Source: Ideonella sp.
Lineage (GTDB): Bacteria; Pseudomonadota; Gammaproteobacteria; Burkholderiales; Burkholderiaceae_C
Direction of reading: 5' to 3'
DNA length: 64,000 bases
Assembly: GCA_016721465.1 (NCBI GenBank)
Contig: JADKIA010000003.1
Location: forward strand, 186,001 to 250,000
Part shown: positions 1-7,051 of the stretch, piece by piece
Layout of the letters: the number at the start of each line of letters is the position of its first letter
Position numbering within the stretch: position 1 is the stretch's first letter
Notes under the pieces: model-generated
Told to the model about the DNA's origin: nothing
Databases searched by the model: none
The model's input: only the letters and a program-made list of their open reading frames with translations
Translations under genes and position numbers: made by a program

Positions 1-662
1 TGCTCACCGGTGCGCGAGGCACCGGCAAGAGTTCGTTGATCAAAGCCTGCCTGAACGAGTACGCGCCGATCGGCCTGCGACTGATCGAGGTGGACAAGTC
101 CGACCTGGTGGACCTGCCCGACCTGGTGGACCTGGTGGCCGAGCGGCCCGAGCGCTTCATCGTCTTCTGCGACGACCTGAGCTTCGATGAGGGCGAGCCG
201 GGCTACAAGGCGCTGAAGTCCATCCTCGACGGCAGCATCGCGGCGGCCAGCGACAACGTGTTGATCTATGCCACCAGCAACCGCCGCCACCTGTTGCCGG
301 AGTACATGAAGGAGAACCTGTCCTACACCCACACCGATGATGGCGAAGTTCATCCCGGCGAGGTGGTCGAGGAGAAGATCTCGCTGTCCGAGCGCTTCGG
401 CCTGTGGATCAGCTTCTACCCCTTCAGCCAACCCGAGTACCTGGCCATCGTGGCGCAGTGGTTGCGCCACTTCGGCGTGACCGAGTCGGTCATCGTGTCC
501 GCACGTCAGCCTTCGCTGGTTTGGGCCTTGGAGCGTGGTTCGCGCTCGGGCCGGGTGGCCTACCAATTCGCCCGCGATTGGGCCGGGCGGGATCACGCGT
601 CGGACGTGGTCATCCCGCCGTCCGGCGATGCCCCGGCACCCGACGGGCTGGACCGTGTCTGA
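1..662 (+). CDS. DUF815-family AAA-type ATPase, 5' end outside window
   Basis: The reading frame is open from the first bases, so the start lies upstream. It opens with a Walker A motif (GARGTGKSS) and shows a Walker B-like FIVFCDDLSF near residue 55 of the visible part. About 219 residues are visible. This matches the C-terminal part of the DUF815 ATP-binding proteins found next to mutT in Burkholderiales. Their cellular role is not established; AAA-type remodelling activity is inferred only from the fold. The stop overlaps the GTG start of the following mutT by a few bases (GTGTCTGA), which suggests translational coupling. Confidence 0.85.
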   Translation, partial: LTGARGTGKSSLIKACLNEYAPIGLRLIEVDKSDLVDLPDLVDLVAERPERFIVFCDDLSFDEGEPGYKALKSILDGSIAAASDNVLIYATSNRRHLLPEYMKENLSYTHTDDGEVHPGEVVEEKISLSERFGLWISFYPFSQPEYLAIVAQWLRHFGVTESVIVSARQPSLVWALERGSRSGRVAYQFARDWAGRDHASDVVIPPSGDAPAPDGLDRV

Positions 663-1140
663 AGCTGCACCGGCCATCACTTCGGTGGACGGCGTGGACC
701 GCGGCGAGCGCCCCGTGGTGGACGTGGCGGTGGGCGTGCTGATCGAGCGTGACGCGTCCGATCGGGAAGGTCGTTTCCTGCTCACCAGCCGTCCTGACGG
801 CAAGGTCTACGCCGGCTACTGGGAGTTCCCGGGCGGCAAGTTCGAGCCGGGCGAGACCGTGGACCTGGCCCTGCGGCGGGAGTTGCACGAGGAGCTGGGC
901 ATCACCATCGGTGCGGTGCTGCCGTGGCAGCAGGCCGTGTTCGACTACCCCCACGCCCGGGTTCGCCTGCACTTCTGCAAGGTGTTCGACTGGACCGGCG
1001 ATTTCGACATGCGCGAAGGCCAGCAAATGGCCTGGGCCACGCTGCCGGTGCAGGTGCGGCCCGTGCTGCCCGGCACCTTGCCGGTGCTGGCCTGGTTTGC
1101 CGCTGAGCGCGGGCACCAGGGCGCCACGCATGCCGACTGA
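655..1140 (+). CDS. mutT: NUDIX hydrolase, MutT-type 8-oxo-dGTP diphosphatase
   Basis: A 161-residue Nudix protein. The Nudix box is complete: GGKFEPGE followed by RELHEELGI, fitting GX5EX7REUXEEXGU. MutT enzymes hydrolyse 8-oxo-dGTP in the cytosol and so prevent A:T to C:G transversions. The GTG at 655 is chosen because it overlaps the stop of the upstream ATPase and puts about 20 residues before the first beta strand (VVDVAVGVLIER). An earlier in-frame start at 535 would lie inside the ATPase gene and adds low-complexity residues. hisI follows after 15 nt, so the two are probably cotranscribed. Confidence 0.85.
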   Translation: MSEAAPAITSVDGVDRGERPVVDVAVGVLIERDASDREGRFLLTSRPDGKVYAGYWEFPGGKFEPGETVDLALRRELHEELGITIGAVLPWQQAVFDYPHARVRLHFCKVFDWTGDFDMREGQQMAWATLPVQVRPVLPGTLPVLAWFAAERGHQGATHAD

Positions 1141-1155
1141 ATACACTTCGGCGCC

Positions 1156-1554
1156 ATGAGCACGAACTGGATCGACAGCATCAAGTGGGACGCCGACGGG
1201 CTGGTCCCGGTGATTGCGCAAGAGCAAGGCAGCGGCGACGTGCTGATGTTCGCCTACATGAACCAGCACGCGCTGGCCCGCACGGTCGAGACCGGCCAGG
1301 CGGTGTACTGGAGCCGCTCGCGCCAGCGCCTGTGGCACAAGGGCGAGGAGAGCGGCCACTTCCAGCAGGTGCATTCGATCCGCATCGATTGCGACGCCGA
1401 CGTGGTGCTGCTCAGCGTCACGCAACTGGGTCACGTCCCCGGCATCGCCTGCCACACCGGGCGCCACTCCTGCTTCTTCCGCCAGCTTGAAGCCGGCGAG
1501 TGGGTCACCGTGGCCCCGGTGCTCGAAGACCCCGCACGCATCTACAAGGCTTGA
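1156..1554 (+). CDS. hisI: Phosphoribosyl-AMP cyclohydrolase
   Basis: A 132-residue protein, the usual size for stand-alone HisI. It catalyses the third step of histidine biosynthesis, opening the purine ring of phosphoribosyl-AMP. Family landmarks are WSRSRQRLWHKGEESGH and the metal-binding cysteines in PGIACHTGRHSCFF. hisE follows 8 nt downstream as a separate gene rather than as a HisIE fusion. The upstream neighbour is mutT instead of hisF, so this hisI-hisE-HIT-tat block is separated from the rest of the his operon. Confidence 0.95.
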   Translation: MSTNWIDSIKWDADGLVPVIAQEQGSGDVLMFAYMNQHALARTVETGQAVYWSRSRQRLWHKGEESGHFQQVHSIRIDCDADVVLLSVTQLGHVPGIACHTGRHSCFFRQLEAGEWVTVAPVLEDPARIYKA

Positions 1555-1562
1555 CAACCCCC

Positions 1563-1928
1563 ATGAGCTCCCCGACCTCGCAAGACCTGCTGGCGCGGCT
1601 GGCCCAGGTGATCGAGTCGCGCAAGCCCGAGGCCGGTGGCGACCCGGACAAGAGCTACGTGGCGCGCCTGTTCAGCAAGGGCACGGACGCGATCCTGAAG
1701 AAGGTGGGCGAGGAAGCCACCGAGATGGTGATGGCCGGCAAGGATGGGGTGGCCGACAAGATCGTCTACGAGGTGGCCGACCTGTGGTTCCACTCGATGA
1801 TCGCGCTGGCGCACTTCGGCCTGAGGCCGGCGGACGTGCTGGCCGAGTTGGTGCGGCGTGAAGGCCTTTCAGGTCTGGAAGAGTTCGCGCTGCGCAAGGT
1901 GAATCAACGCGAGAAGGATGAAGAATGA
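1563..1928 (+). CDS. hisE: Phosphoribosyl-ATP pyrophosphatase
   Basis: A 121-residue protein of the MazG-like all-alpha pyrophosphatase fold. It catalyses step two of histidine biosynthesis, removing pyrophosphate from phosphoribosyl-ATP. The signature KKVGEEATEMVMAGKDG carries the metal-binding acidic helix, followed by YEVADLWFHSMIAL. The ATG at 1563 is chosen because it starts directly before the conserved N-terminal helix and lies 8 nt after the hisI stop. The gene overlaps the next one by ATGA, indicating translational coupling. Confidence 0.95.
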   Translation: MSSPTSQDLLARLAQVIESRKPEAGGDPDKSYVARLFSKGTDAILKKVGEEATEMVMAGKDGVADKIVYEVADLWFHSMIALAHFGLRPADVLAELVRREGLSGLEEFALRKVNQREKDEE

Positions 1929-2272
1929 GCGCAGACCCCCACTGCATCTTCTGCAAGATCGTGGCCGGGCAGATTCCGGCGAAGAAGGTCTACGAAGACG
2001 AGGACATCCTGGCCTTCCACGACATCCACCCCTGGGCACCGGTGCACATCCTCATCATTCCGAAGCTGCACATTGCCAGCATGGTCGACGCGGGGCTGCA
2101 GCACCAGGCCCTGCTCGGCAAAATGATGGCGGTGTCGCCGCAGCTGATGCGCGAGTTGGGCGTCACCAATGGCTATCGTCATGTGATGAACACCGGGGCC
2201 GACGGTCGGCAGGAGGTGCCGCACGTGCACCTGCACGTGATGGGCGGCCCGCGCCCCTGGCTCAAAGGGTGA
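1925..2272 (+). CDS. HIT-family nucleotide-binding protein (HinT-like)
   Basis: A 115-residue histidine triad protein. The zinc-site-like start CIFCKIVAGQIPAKKVYED and the catalytic triad HVHLHVMGG near the C-terminus are both present. HinT-type proteins hydrolyse purine nucleoside phosphoramidates. Its place between hisE and tatA is a conserved betaproteobacterial arrangement and does not itself imply a role in histidine synthesis or export. The start overlaps the hisE stop by ATGA. Confidence 0.93.
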   Translation: MSADPHCIFCKIVAGQIPAKKVYEDEDILAFHDIHPWAPVHILIIPKLHIASMVDAGLQHQALLGKMMAVSPQLMRELGVTNGYRHVMNTGADGRQEVPHVHLHVMGGPRPWLKG

Positions 2273-2320
2273 TTTCCTCCCGTCGCCTAGAATCGCGGCA
2301 TTGGTCTTCAGGAGTTTGCA

Positions 2321-2563
2321 ATGGGTTCATTCAGCATCTGGCACTGGCTGATCGTGCTGGTCGTGGTGGTGCTGATCTTCGGCACCAAGAAGTTGAAGAA
2401 CGTCGGGTCCGATCTGGGCGCGGCCGTCAAGGGTTTCAAGGACGGGGTGAAGGACGGCACCAGTTCGGCCGACGCACCGGCAGCGCCTGCGCAACAGGTC
2501 ACGGCGACGCAGAAGGCGGCCGATGGCAACACCGTCGACGTCGAGGCCAAGACCAAGTCCTGA
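2321..2563 (+). CDS. tatA: Twin-arginine translocase subunit TatA
   Basis: An 80-residue protein with one N-terminal membrane helix (WHWLIVLVVVVLIF), then the FGTKKLKNVGSDLG hinge and amphipathic helix typical of TatA, and a short acidic tail. TatA multimerises to form the conduit for folded proteins. A clean Shine-Dalgarno AGGAG lies at 2310-2314. A TAGAAT at 2288-2293 is a possible -10 element, so tatABC may have its own promoter inside the his-tat block. The Rieske protein at 10.3 kb, with a twin-arginine signal, is a likely client. Confidence 0.95.
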   Translation: MGSFSIWHWLIVLVVVVLIFGTKKLKNVGSDLGAAVKGFKDGVKDGTSSADAPAAPAQQVTATQKAADGNTVDVEAKTKS

Positions 2564-2624
2564 TGCGCCGAGTTCTGTGGCGCCCGGCATCAACCGCTGG
2601 TGACGGGCCGGCCGACGATTCCCG

Positions 2625-3110
2625 ATGATCGATTTCGGGTTCGACAAGATCGCGCTGATCGGCGCCGTGGCGCTCATCGTCATCGGGCCGGAAAAACTGC
2701 CGCGTGTGGCGCGGACCGTGGGCACGTTGCTGGGCAAGGCGCGGCGCTATGTGGCCGATGTGAAGGCCGAGGTCAACCGCTCCATCGAGCTGGAAGAGCT
2801 GCAGAAGATCAAGTCCCAGTTCGAAACGGCCGCGCACGACGTGGAAGCTTCGGTGACACGCGAGTTCAATGAAGCCAGCAGCGCCTTCAATCAATCGATC
2901 GGCGAGGCCAAGCTGGGCTATGACGGTGCCGGCACCGACCCAACGCCCTGGCAGCCGCCGCCCCCACAGTACAAGCGGCCCAACAAGAAGTGGCGCATCA
3001 AGCGCAGCGCGGTGCCGGGTTGGTACAAGCAGCGCGCCGGTGTGCGCGGGCACGTTCAATCGGGTGCGGCGCGCGTGGCGCGGTTCCGGCCGCCAGGGTT
3101 GAAGAAATGA
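2625..3110 (+). CDS. tatB: Twin-arginine translocase subunit TatB
   Basis: A 161-residue protein with an N-terminal membrane helix (IALIGAVALIVIGPEKLP) containing the conserved glutamate and the GPEKLPR hinge, then a long charged helix. TatB forms the signal-peptide receptor with TatC. The C-terminal third is proline and basic rich and is not conserved in the family. It is separated from tatC by a 73-nt GC-rich spacer holding three hairpins. Confidence 0.95.
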   Translation: MIDFGFDKIALIGAVALIVIGPEKLPRVARTVGTLLGKARRYVADVKAEVNRSIELEELQKIKSQFETAAHDVEASVTREFNEASSAFNQSIGEAKLGYDGAGTDPTPWQPPPPQYKRPNKKWRIKRSAVPGWYKQRAGVRGHVQSGAARVARFRPPGLKK

Positions 3111-3125
3111 GCCCGATGCAGGGCC

Positions 3126-3172
3126 GCCCGAAATCGGGCTCGCTCCCCCACGGGGGGAAGGCCCACCGGGCC
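3126..3172. repeat. Triple GC-rich hairpin cluster in the tatB-tatC spacer
   Basis: Three consecutive perfect short palindromes: GCCCGA/TCGGGC (3126-3139, 2-nt loop), CCCCC/GGGGG (3145-3156) and GGCCC/GGGCC (3160-3172, 3-nt loop). None is followed by a T tract. The composition resembles the GC-rich intergenic hairpins at 23565-23591. It may be an intraoperonic REP-like repeat that affects mRNA stability or attenuates tatC; this is inference. Confidence 0.6.
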
Positions 3173-3183
3173 AAGGGGGCCGC

Positions 3184-3972
3184 GTGACCGAGAAGAAGGA
3201 CGAGCTCGAGGGCACCGAGCAGCCGTTCGTTTCGCACCTCGTGGAGTTGCGCGACCGGCTGGTGCGCGCGCTGATCGCCGTGGGTGTGGCCTTTGCCTTG
3301 GTGTGCATCTGGCCCGGGCCGTCGGGGCTGTACGACCTGCTGGCTGCACCGCTGGTGCAGCAGTTGCCCGAAGGGTCCAAGCTGATCGCCACCAACCCGA
3401 TCTCGCCCTTCCTGGTGCCGGTCAAGGTGGCATTGATGGCGGCGTTCCTGCTGGCGCTGCCGGTGGTGCTGTACCAGCTGTGGGCCTTCGTGGCGCCTGG
3501 CCTGTACAGCCACGAAAAGAAGCTGGTGCTGCCGCTGGTGATCTCCAGCACGCTGCTGTTCTTCATGGGGGTGGCGTTCTGCTACTTCTTCGTCTTTGGC
3601 AAGGTCTTCGCCTTCATCCAGAGCTTTGCGCCCAAGAGCATCACGGCAGCGCCCGACATCGAAGCCTACCTGGGCTTCGTGCTCACGATGTTCATTGCCT
3701 TCGGCGCGGCCTTCGAGGTGCCGATCGCGGTGGTGGTGCTGGCCCGCATGGGCCTGGTCAGCATCGAGAAGCTGAAGGAGTTCCGCTCCTACTTCATCGT
3801 GCTGGCCTTCATCATCGCCGCGGTGATCACGCCGCCGGACATCGTCTCGCAGCTGTCACTGGCGATCCCGATGTGCTTCCTCTACGAGGTGGGCATCATC
3901 GCAGCCAAGGTCTTCATCAAGCACACCCAGGCGCCCGATGCGGATGCCGACCCCGACGCCGGCAAGGCTTGA
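3184..3972 (+). CDS. tatC: Twin-arginine translocase subunit TatC
   Basis: A 262-residue polytopic inner-membrane protein with the six-helix TatC pattern and the family start FVSHLVELRDRLVRALIAVG. TatC binds the twin-arginine signal. It starts with GTG at 3184, directly after the hairpin-rich spacer. The C-terminal tail is acidic (DADADPDAGKA). The stop at 3970-3972 abuts the stop of the convergent protease gene, leaving no intergenic terminator. Confidence 0.95.
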   Translation: MTEKKDELEGTEQPFVSHLVELRDRLVRALIAVGVAFALVCIWPGPSGLYDLLAAPLVQQLPEGSKLIATNPISPFLVPVKVALMAAFLLALPVVLYQLWAFVAPGLYSHEKKLVLPLVISSTLLFFMGVAFCYFFVFGKVFAFIQSFAPKSITAAPDIEAYLGFVLTMFIAFGAAFEVPIAVVVLARMGLVSIEKLKEFRSYFIVLAFIIAAVITPPDIVSQLSLAIPMCFLYEVGIIAAKVFIKHTQAPDADADPDAGKA

Positions 3973-5187
3973 TCAGCGTTGAACGGGGCGGCGCACCTGC
4001 CTGGGTCGCTGCACCACGTCCACCTTCACTTCCAATGCCTGGCCACCGCGTTGCACGCCAAAGCGCGCGGCCTCGCCTGGCCTGAGTGCCGCCACGCTGT
4101 TGAGCAACTGCGCGGTGGTGCTCACCGGCTTGCCTTCCACCGCCACCACCACGTCGCCGGGCTTCATGCCGCCCTTGCTGGCCGGACCGTCCTGCAGCAC
4201 GCCGGTGATCAGCACCCCGGAGCGCACCGGCAGCTTGAAGTTCTCGGCGAATTCAGGCGTCAGGTCGCGCGGCTCCACGCCGATCCAGCCGCGCCGCACC
4301 TGCCCATCGCGCAGCAGGCCCTCCATCACCTGCTGCGCCACATCCACGGGAATGGCGAAGCCAATGCCCAGGCTGCCGCCGCTGCGCGAGAAGATGGCGG
4401 TGTTGATGCCCACCAGGTGGCCTTGCAGATCGACCAGTGCGCCACCGGAATTGCCGGGATTGATGGCGGCGTCGGTCTGGATGAAGCTCTCGAAGGTGGA
4501 CAGCCCCAGGCCTTGCCGACCCATGGCACTGACGATGCCCGAGGTGACGGTCTGCCCCACGTTGAAGGGGTTGCCGATGGCCAGCACCAGGTCGCCCACC
4601 TGCAGCGCGTCGATCCGGCCGAGGGTGACGGCGGGCAGGTGATCGAGCTCGATACGCAGCACGGCCAGGTCGGTTTCCGGGTCGGTGCCGACCACCGTGG
4701 CTCGGGCTTGCCGTCCATCACTCAGGTTCACGTTGATTTCGGTGGCGCCCTCGATCACGTGGTTGTTGGTGAGCAGCACGCCTTCGGGCGAGACGATCAC
4801 GCCCGAGCCATAGCCCACCTCGGTGCCGGATGGATCGCGGTCGCCGAAGAAGAAGCGAAAGTTCGGATCCTGCGCATGTGGATTGCGTGCGCCCGGCTTG
4901 CTGGCCGTGACACTGACCACCGCAGGGGCTGCCGCGCGGGCTGCGGCGTGAAAGCCGGTGAATGCCGCTGGCAATGCCGAGGTGCCAACTGGCGCCGACG
5001 CCGATGCAGCGTTGGCGGCCGAGGTGGGCACGGAAGCCGGTGCGGTTTGAACCGACACCACCTCGGGCAGCAGGTTGGGTGCTCGACCATCGCGCGACAG
5101 CCACTGCGGCTTGAGCGTGGCGACGACGAAGAGAATTGCCAGTGCCACGGTCGCGGCCTGCGAGAAAATCAACCAGAGTCTGCGCAT
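3973..5187 (-). CDS. S1C-family periplasmic serine protease (DegS/HtrA-like) with PDZ domain
   Basis: About 404 residues. An N-terminal signal anchor (RRLWLIFSQAATVALAILF) is followed by an Ala/Ser-rich linker, a trypsin-like domain and one PDZ domain. The triad is visible as His in LLTNNHVIEG, Asp in DPETDLAVLRIE and Ser in NPGNSGGALVD. The single PDZ domain and membrane anchor resemble DegS/AlgW, which start the sigma-E envelope-stress cascade, but general quality control is equally possible. The ATG at 5187 is chosen from similarity to family N-termini; no good Shine-Dalgarno is visible and ATG 5205 is an alternative. It is divergent from the Nif3 gene, with start regions only 17 nt apart. 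Confidence 0.9.
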   Translation of the reverse strand: MRRLWLIFSQAATVALAILFVVATLKPQWLSRDGRAPNLLPEVVSVQTAPASVPTSAANAASASAPVGTSALPAAFTGFHAAARAAAPAVVSVTASKPGARNPHAQDPNFRFFFGDRDPSGTEVGYGSGVIVSPEGVLLTNNHVIEGATEINVNLSDGRQARATVVGTDPETDLAVLRIELDHLPAVTLGRIDALQVGDLVLAIGNPFNVGQTVTSGIVSAMGRQGLGLSTFESFIQTDAAINPGNSGGALVDLQGHLVGINTAIFSRSGGSLGIGFAIPVDVAQQVMEGLLRDGQVRRGWIGVEPRDLTPEFAENFKLPVRSGVLITGVLQDGPASKGGMKPGDVVVAVEGKPVSTTAQLLNSVAALRPGEAARFGVQRGGQALEVKVDVVQRPRQVRRPVQR

Positions 5188-5203
5188 CTTGGAGAGAACG
5201 GCC

Positions 5204-5953
5204 ATGGCCCATCGGGCAGAGATCGAAACGCACCTGGCGGAACTGCTGGCCGTCGACCGCTTCAAGGATTATGGGCCGAACGGCCTGCAGGTGGAGGGGC
5301 GCGCCCAGGTGCAGCGCGTGGTCAGCGGGGTCACTGCGAGCCTGGCCTTGATCGACGCCGCCATCGAGGCCGAGGCCGACGCGCTGCTGGTGCACCACGG
5401 CCTGTTCTGGCGCGGGCAGGATGGTCGAATCACCGGCTGGATGCGCCAGCGCGTGGCACGCCTGCTGGCCCACGACATCAGCTTGTTCGCCTACCACCTG
5501 CCGTTGGACGCGCACGCTTCGCTGGGCAACAACGCGCAGTTGGGGCTGCGCTTGGGATTGAGCTCCGATGCCCGCTTTGGCGAGCAGGACCTGGGCTTCA
5601 TCGGGCCGGCGAGCGCACCGATGCTGGTGCAGGAGCTGGCCATGCGCGTGGATCAGACCTTGGGACGGGCGCCGCTGGTGCTGCCGGGCGATGGCAGGCG
5701 CGTGCATCGCGTGGCGTGGTGCACCGGAGGCGCACAGGGCCACTTCGAGGCCGCCATTGCGGCGGGCGCCGACGCCTTTCTCACCGGCGAGATTTCCGAG
5801 CCGCAGGTACACCTGTCACGCGAAACGGGGGTGGCCTTTCTGGCCTGTGGCCACCACGCCACGGAGCGGTATGGCGCGCCGGCCTTGGGCGAGCACCTGG
5901 CCGCTCAGTTTGGAATCCAGCATCAGTTCATCGACATCCACAACCCGGCCTGA
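5204..5953 (+). CDS. Nif3-like dinuclear metal centre hexameric protein
   Basis: A 249-residue member of the NIF3/YbgI family (GTP cyclohydrolase I type 2-like). Landmarks are KDYGPNGLQVEG at the N-terminus, the metal ligands in ALLVHHGLFWRG, and the C-terminal GEISEPQVHLSRE and ACGHHATERYG. The biochemical role of the family is unresolved. The ATG at 5204 has GGAGAG 8 nt upstream. In-frame codons further upstream lie antisense to the protease and were not used. pdxA follows after 3 nt. Confidence 0.92.
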   Translation: MAHRAEIETHLAELLAVDRFKDYGPNGLQVEGRAQVQRVVSGVTASLALIDAAIEAEADALLVHHGLFWRGQDGRITGWMRQRVARLLAHDISLFAYHLPLDAHASLGNNAQLGLRLGLSSDARFGEQDLGFIGPASAPMLVQELAMRVDQTLGRAPLVLPGDGRRVHRVAWCTGGAQGHFEAAIAAGADAFLTGEISEPQVHLSRETGVAFLACGHHATERYGAPALGEHLAAQFGIQHQFIDIHNPA

Positions 5954-5956
5954 ACC

Positions 5957-6988
5957 ATGACCATCGACAACACGCCGCGAGCGCTGGTGGCCATCAGCAT
6001 GGGCGACCCGGCCGGCATCGGGCCGGAGACCATTGTTCGTGCCGCGGCCAGTGGCTTCGGCGGCCCGTGCGTGGTGCTGGGCGACGTGGGCGTGCTGCGG
6101 CGCGCCGCTGGGCAATGCGCGCTGCAATTGCCGGTGACTCAGCTGGAGTCGGCGCACGACGCATGGCAGGCGCCGCCGGGCAGTCTGGCGGTATGGCAGC
6201 CGCCGGGCTTGGGCGTGGGCCTTGCAGCGCTGCCCATGGGTCGGGTCGATGCGCGTGCCGGCGCCGCCGCGGCCTGTTGCATCGAGGCCGGCGCAAGGCT
6301 CGCGCTCGACGGCAAGGTGGCCGCGCTGGTGACCGCTCCCATCCACAAGGAAGCACTGGCCGCCGCCGGCGTGCGCCATCCGGGCCACACCGAGATGCTG
6401 CAGGCCGCTGCCGGTGGTGCGCCGGTGCGCATGATGCTGGCCAATGACGAGCTGCGCGTGGTGCTGGTCACCATTCACGTCGCGCTGCGACGGGCCATCG
6501 AGCTGCTGGACTTCGATGGCGTGTTGCAGACCTTGCGCATCGCCCACCGTGCGGCAGCCGCCTGGGGTTCGACCTCGCCGCGCATTGCCGTGGCCGGCCT
6601 GAACCCGCACGCCGGCGAGGGCGGCCTGTTTGGCGACGAGGAACTGCGATTCATCGGCCCGGCCGTACTGGCCGCCCGGGCGGAGGGCATCGACGCCCAC
6701 GGGCCGTTCGCACCAGACACCGTGTTCATGCGCGCCCGCCACGCACCGGGGCACCCGGGCGAGTTCGACCTGGTGGTGGCGATGACCCACGACCACGGCC
6801 TGATCCCGGTGAAGTACCTGGGCGTCGAGCACGGTGTCAACGTCACGCTGGGCCTGCCCTTCGTGCGCACCAGCCCGGACCACGGCACGGCCTTCGACAT
6901 CGCCGGCCTTGGGCGGGCCGACCCGTCCAGCCTGCGCGCCGCATTGGCCATGGCGCGCCGGCTGGCGACGTCTGCGCACCGCGATTGA
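5957..6988 (+). CDS. pdxA: 4-hydroxythreonine-4-phosphate dehydrogenase
   Basis: A 343-residue PdxA, which oxidises 4-phosphohydroxythreonine during pyridoxal phosphate synthesis. Family marks are ISMGDPAGIGPETI at the N-terminus, the metal-binding histidine in GHTEML, AGLNPHAGEGG, and DHGTAFDIAG near the C-terminus. It is tightly linked to the Nif3 gene and convergent with the DUF1631 gene; the 63-nt gap between them has no clear terminator. Confidence 0.95.
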   Translation: MTIDNTPRALVAISMGDPAGIGPETIVRAAASGFGGPCVVLGDVGVLRRAAGQCALQLPVTQLESAHDAWQAPPGSLAVWQPPGLGVGLAALPMGRVDARAGAAAACCIEAGARLALDGKVAALVTAPIHKEALAAAGVRHPGHTEMLQAAAGGAPVRMMLANDELRVVLVTIHVALRRAIELLDFDGVLQTLRIAHRAAAAWGSTSPRIAVAGLNPHAGEGGLFGDEELRFIGPAVLAARAEGIDAHGPFAPDTVFMRARHAPGHPGEFDLVVAMTHDHGLIPVKYLGVEHGVNVTLGLPFVRTSPDHGTAFDIAGLGRADPSSLRAALAMARRLATSAHRD

Positions 6989-7051
6989 CATCGGCGCCCG
7001 GCAGGGCGTTGGCTCGCCCGCCAGTGTTGGGCCGGTCGCCACCCCCGGCGA

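Noticed and set aside
3979..6447. An open frame of 822 codons on the plus strand across the protease and Nif3 region
   Set aside because: It is antisense to the serine protease, then runs out of frame through Nif3 and pdxA. Its composition (Ala/Gly/His/Arg-rich, no domain) is that of a GC-rich shadow frame.
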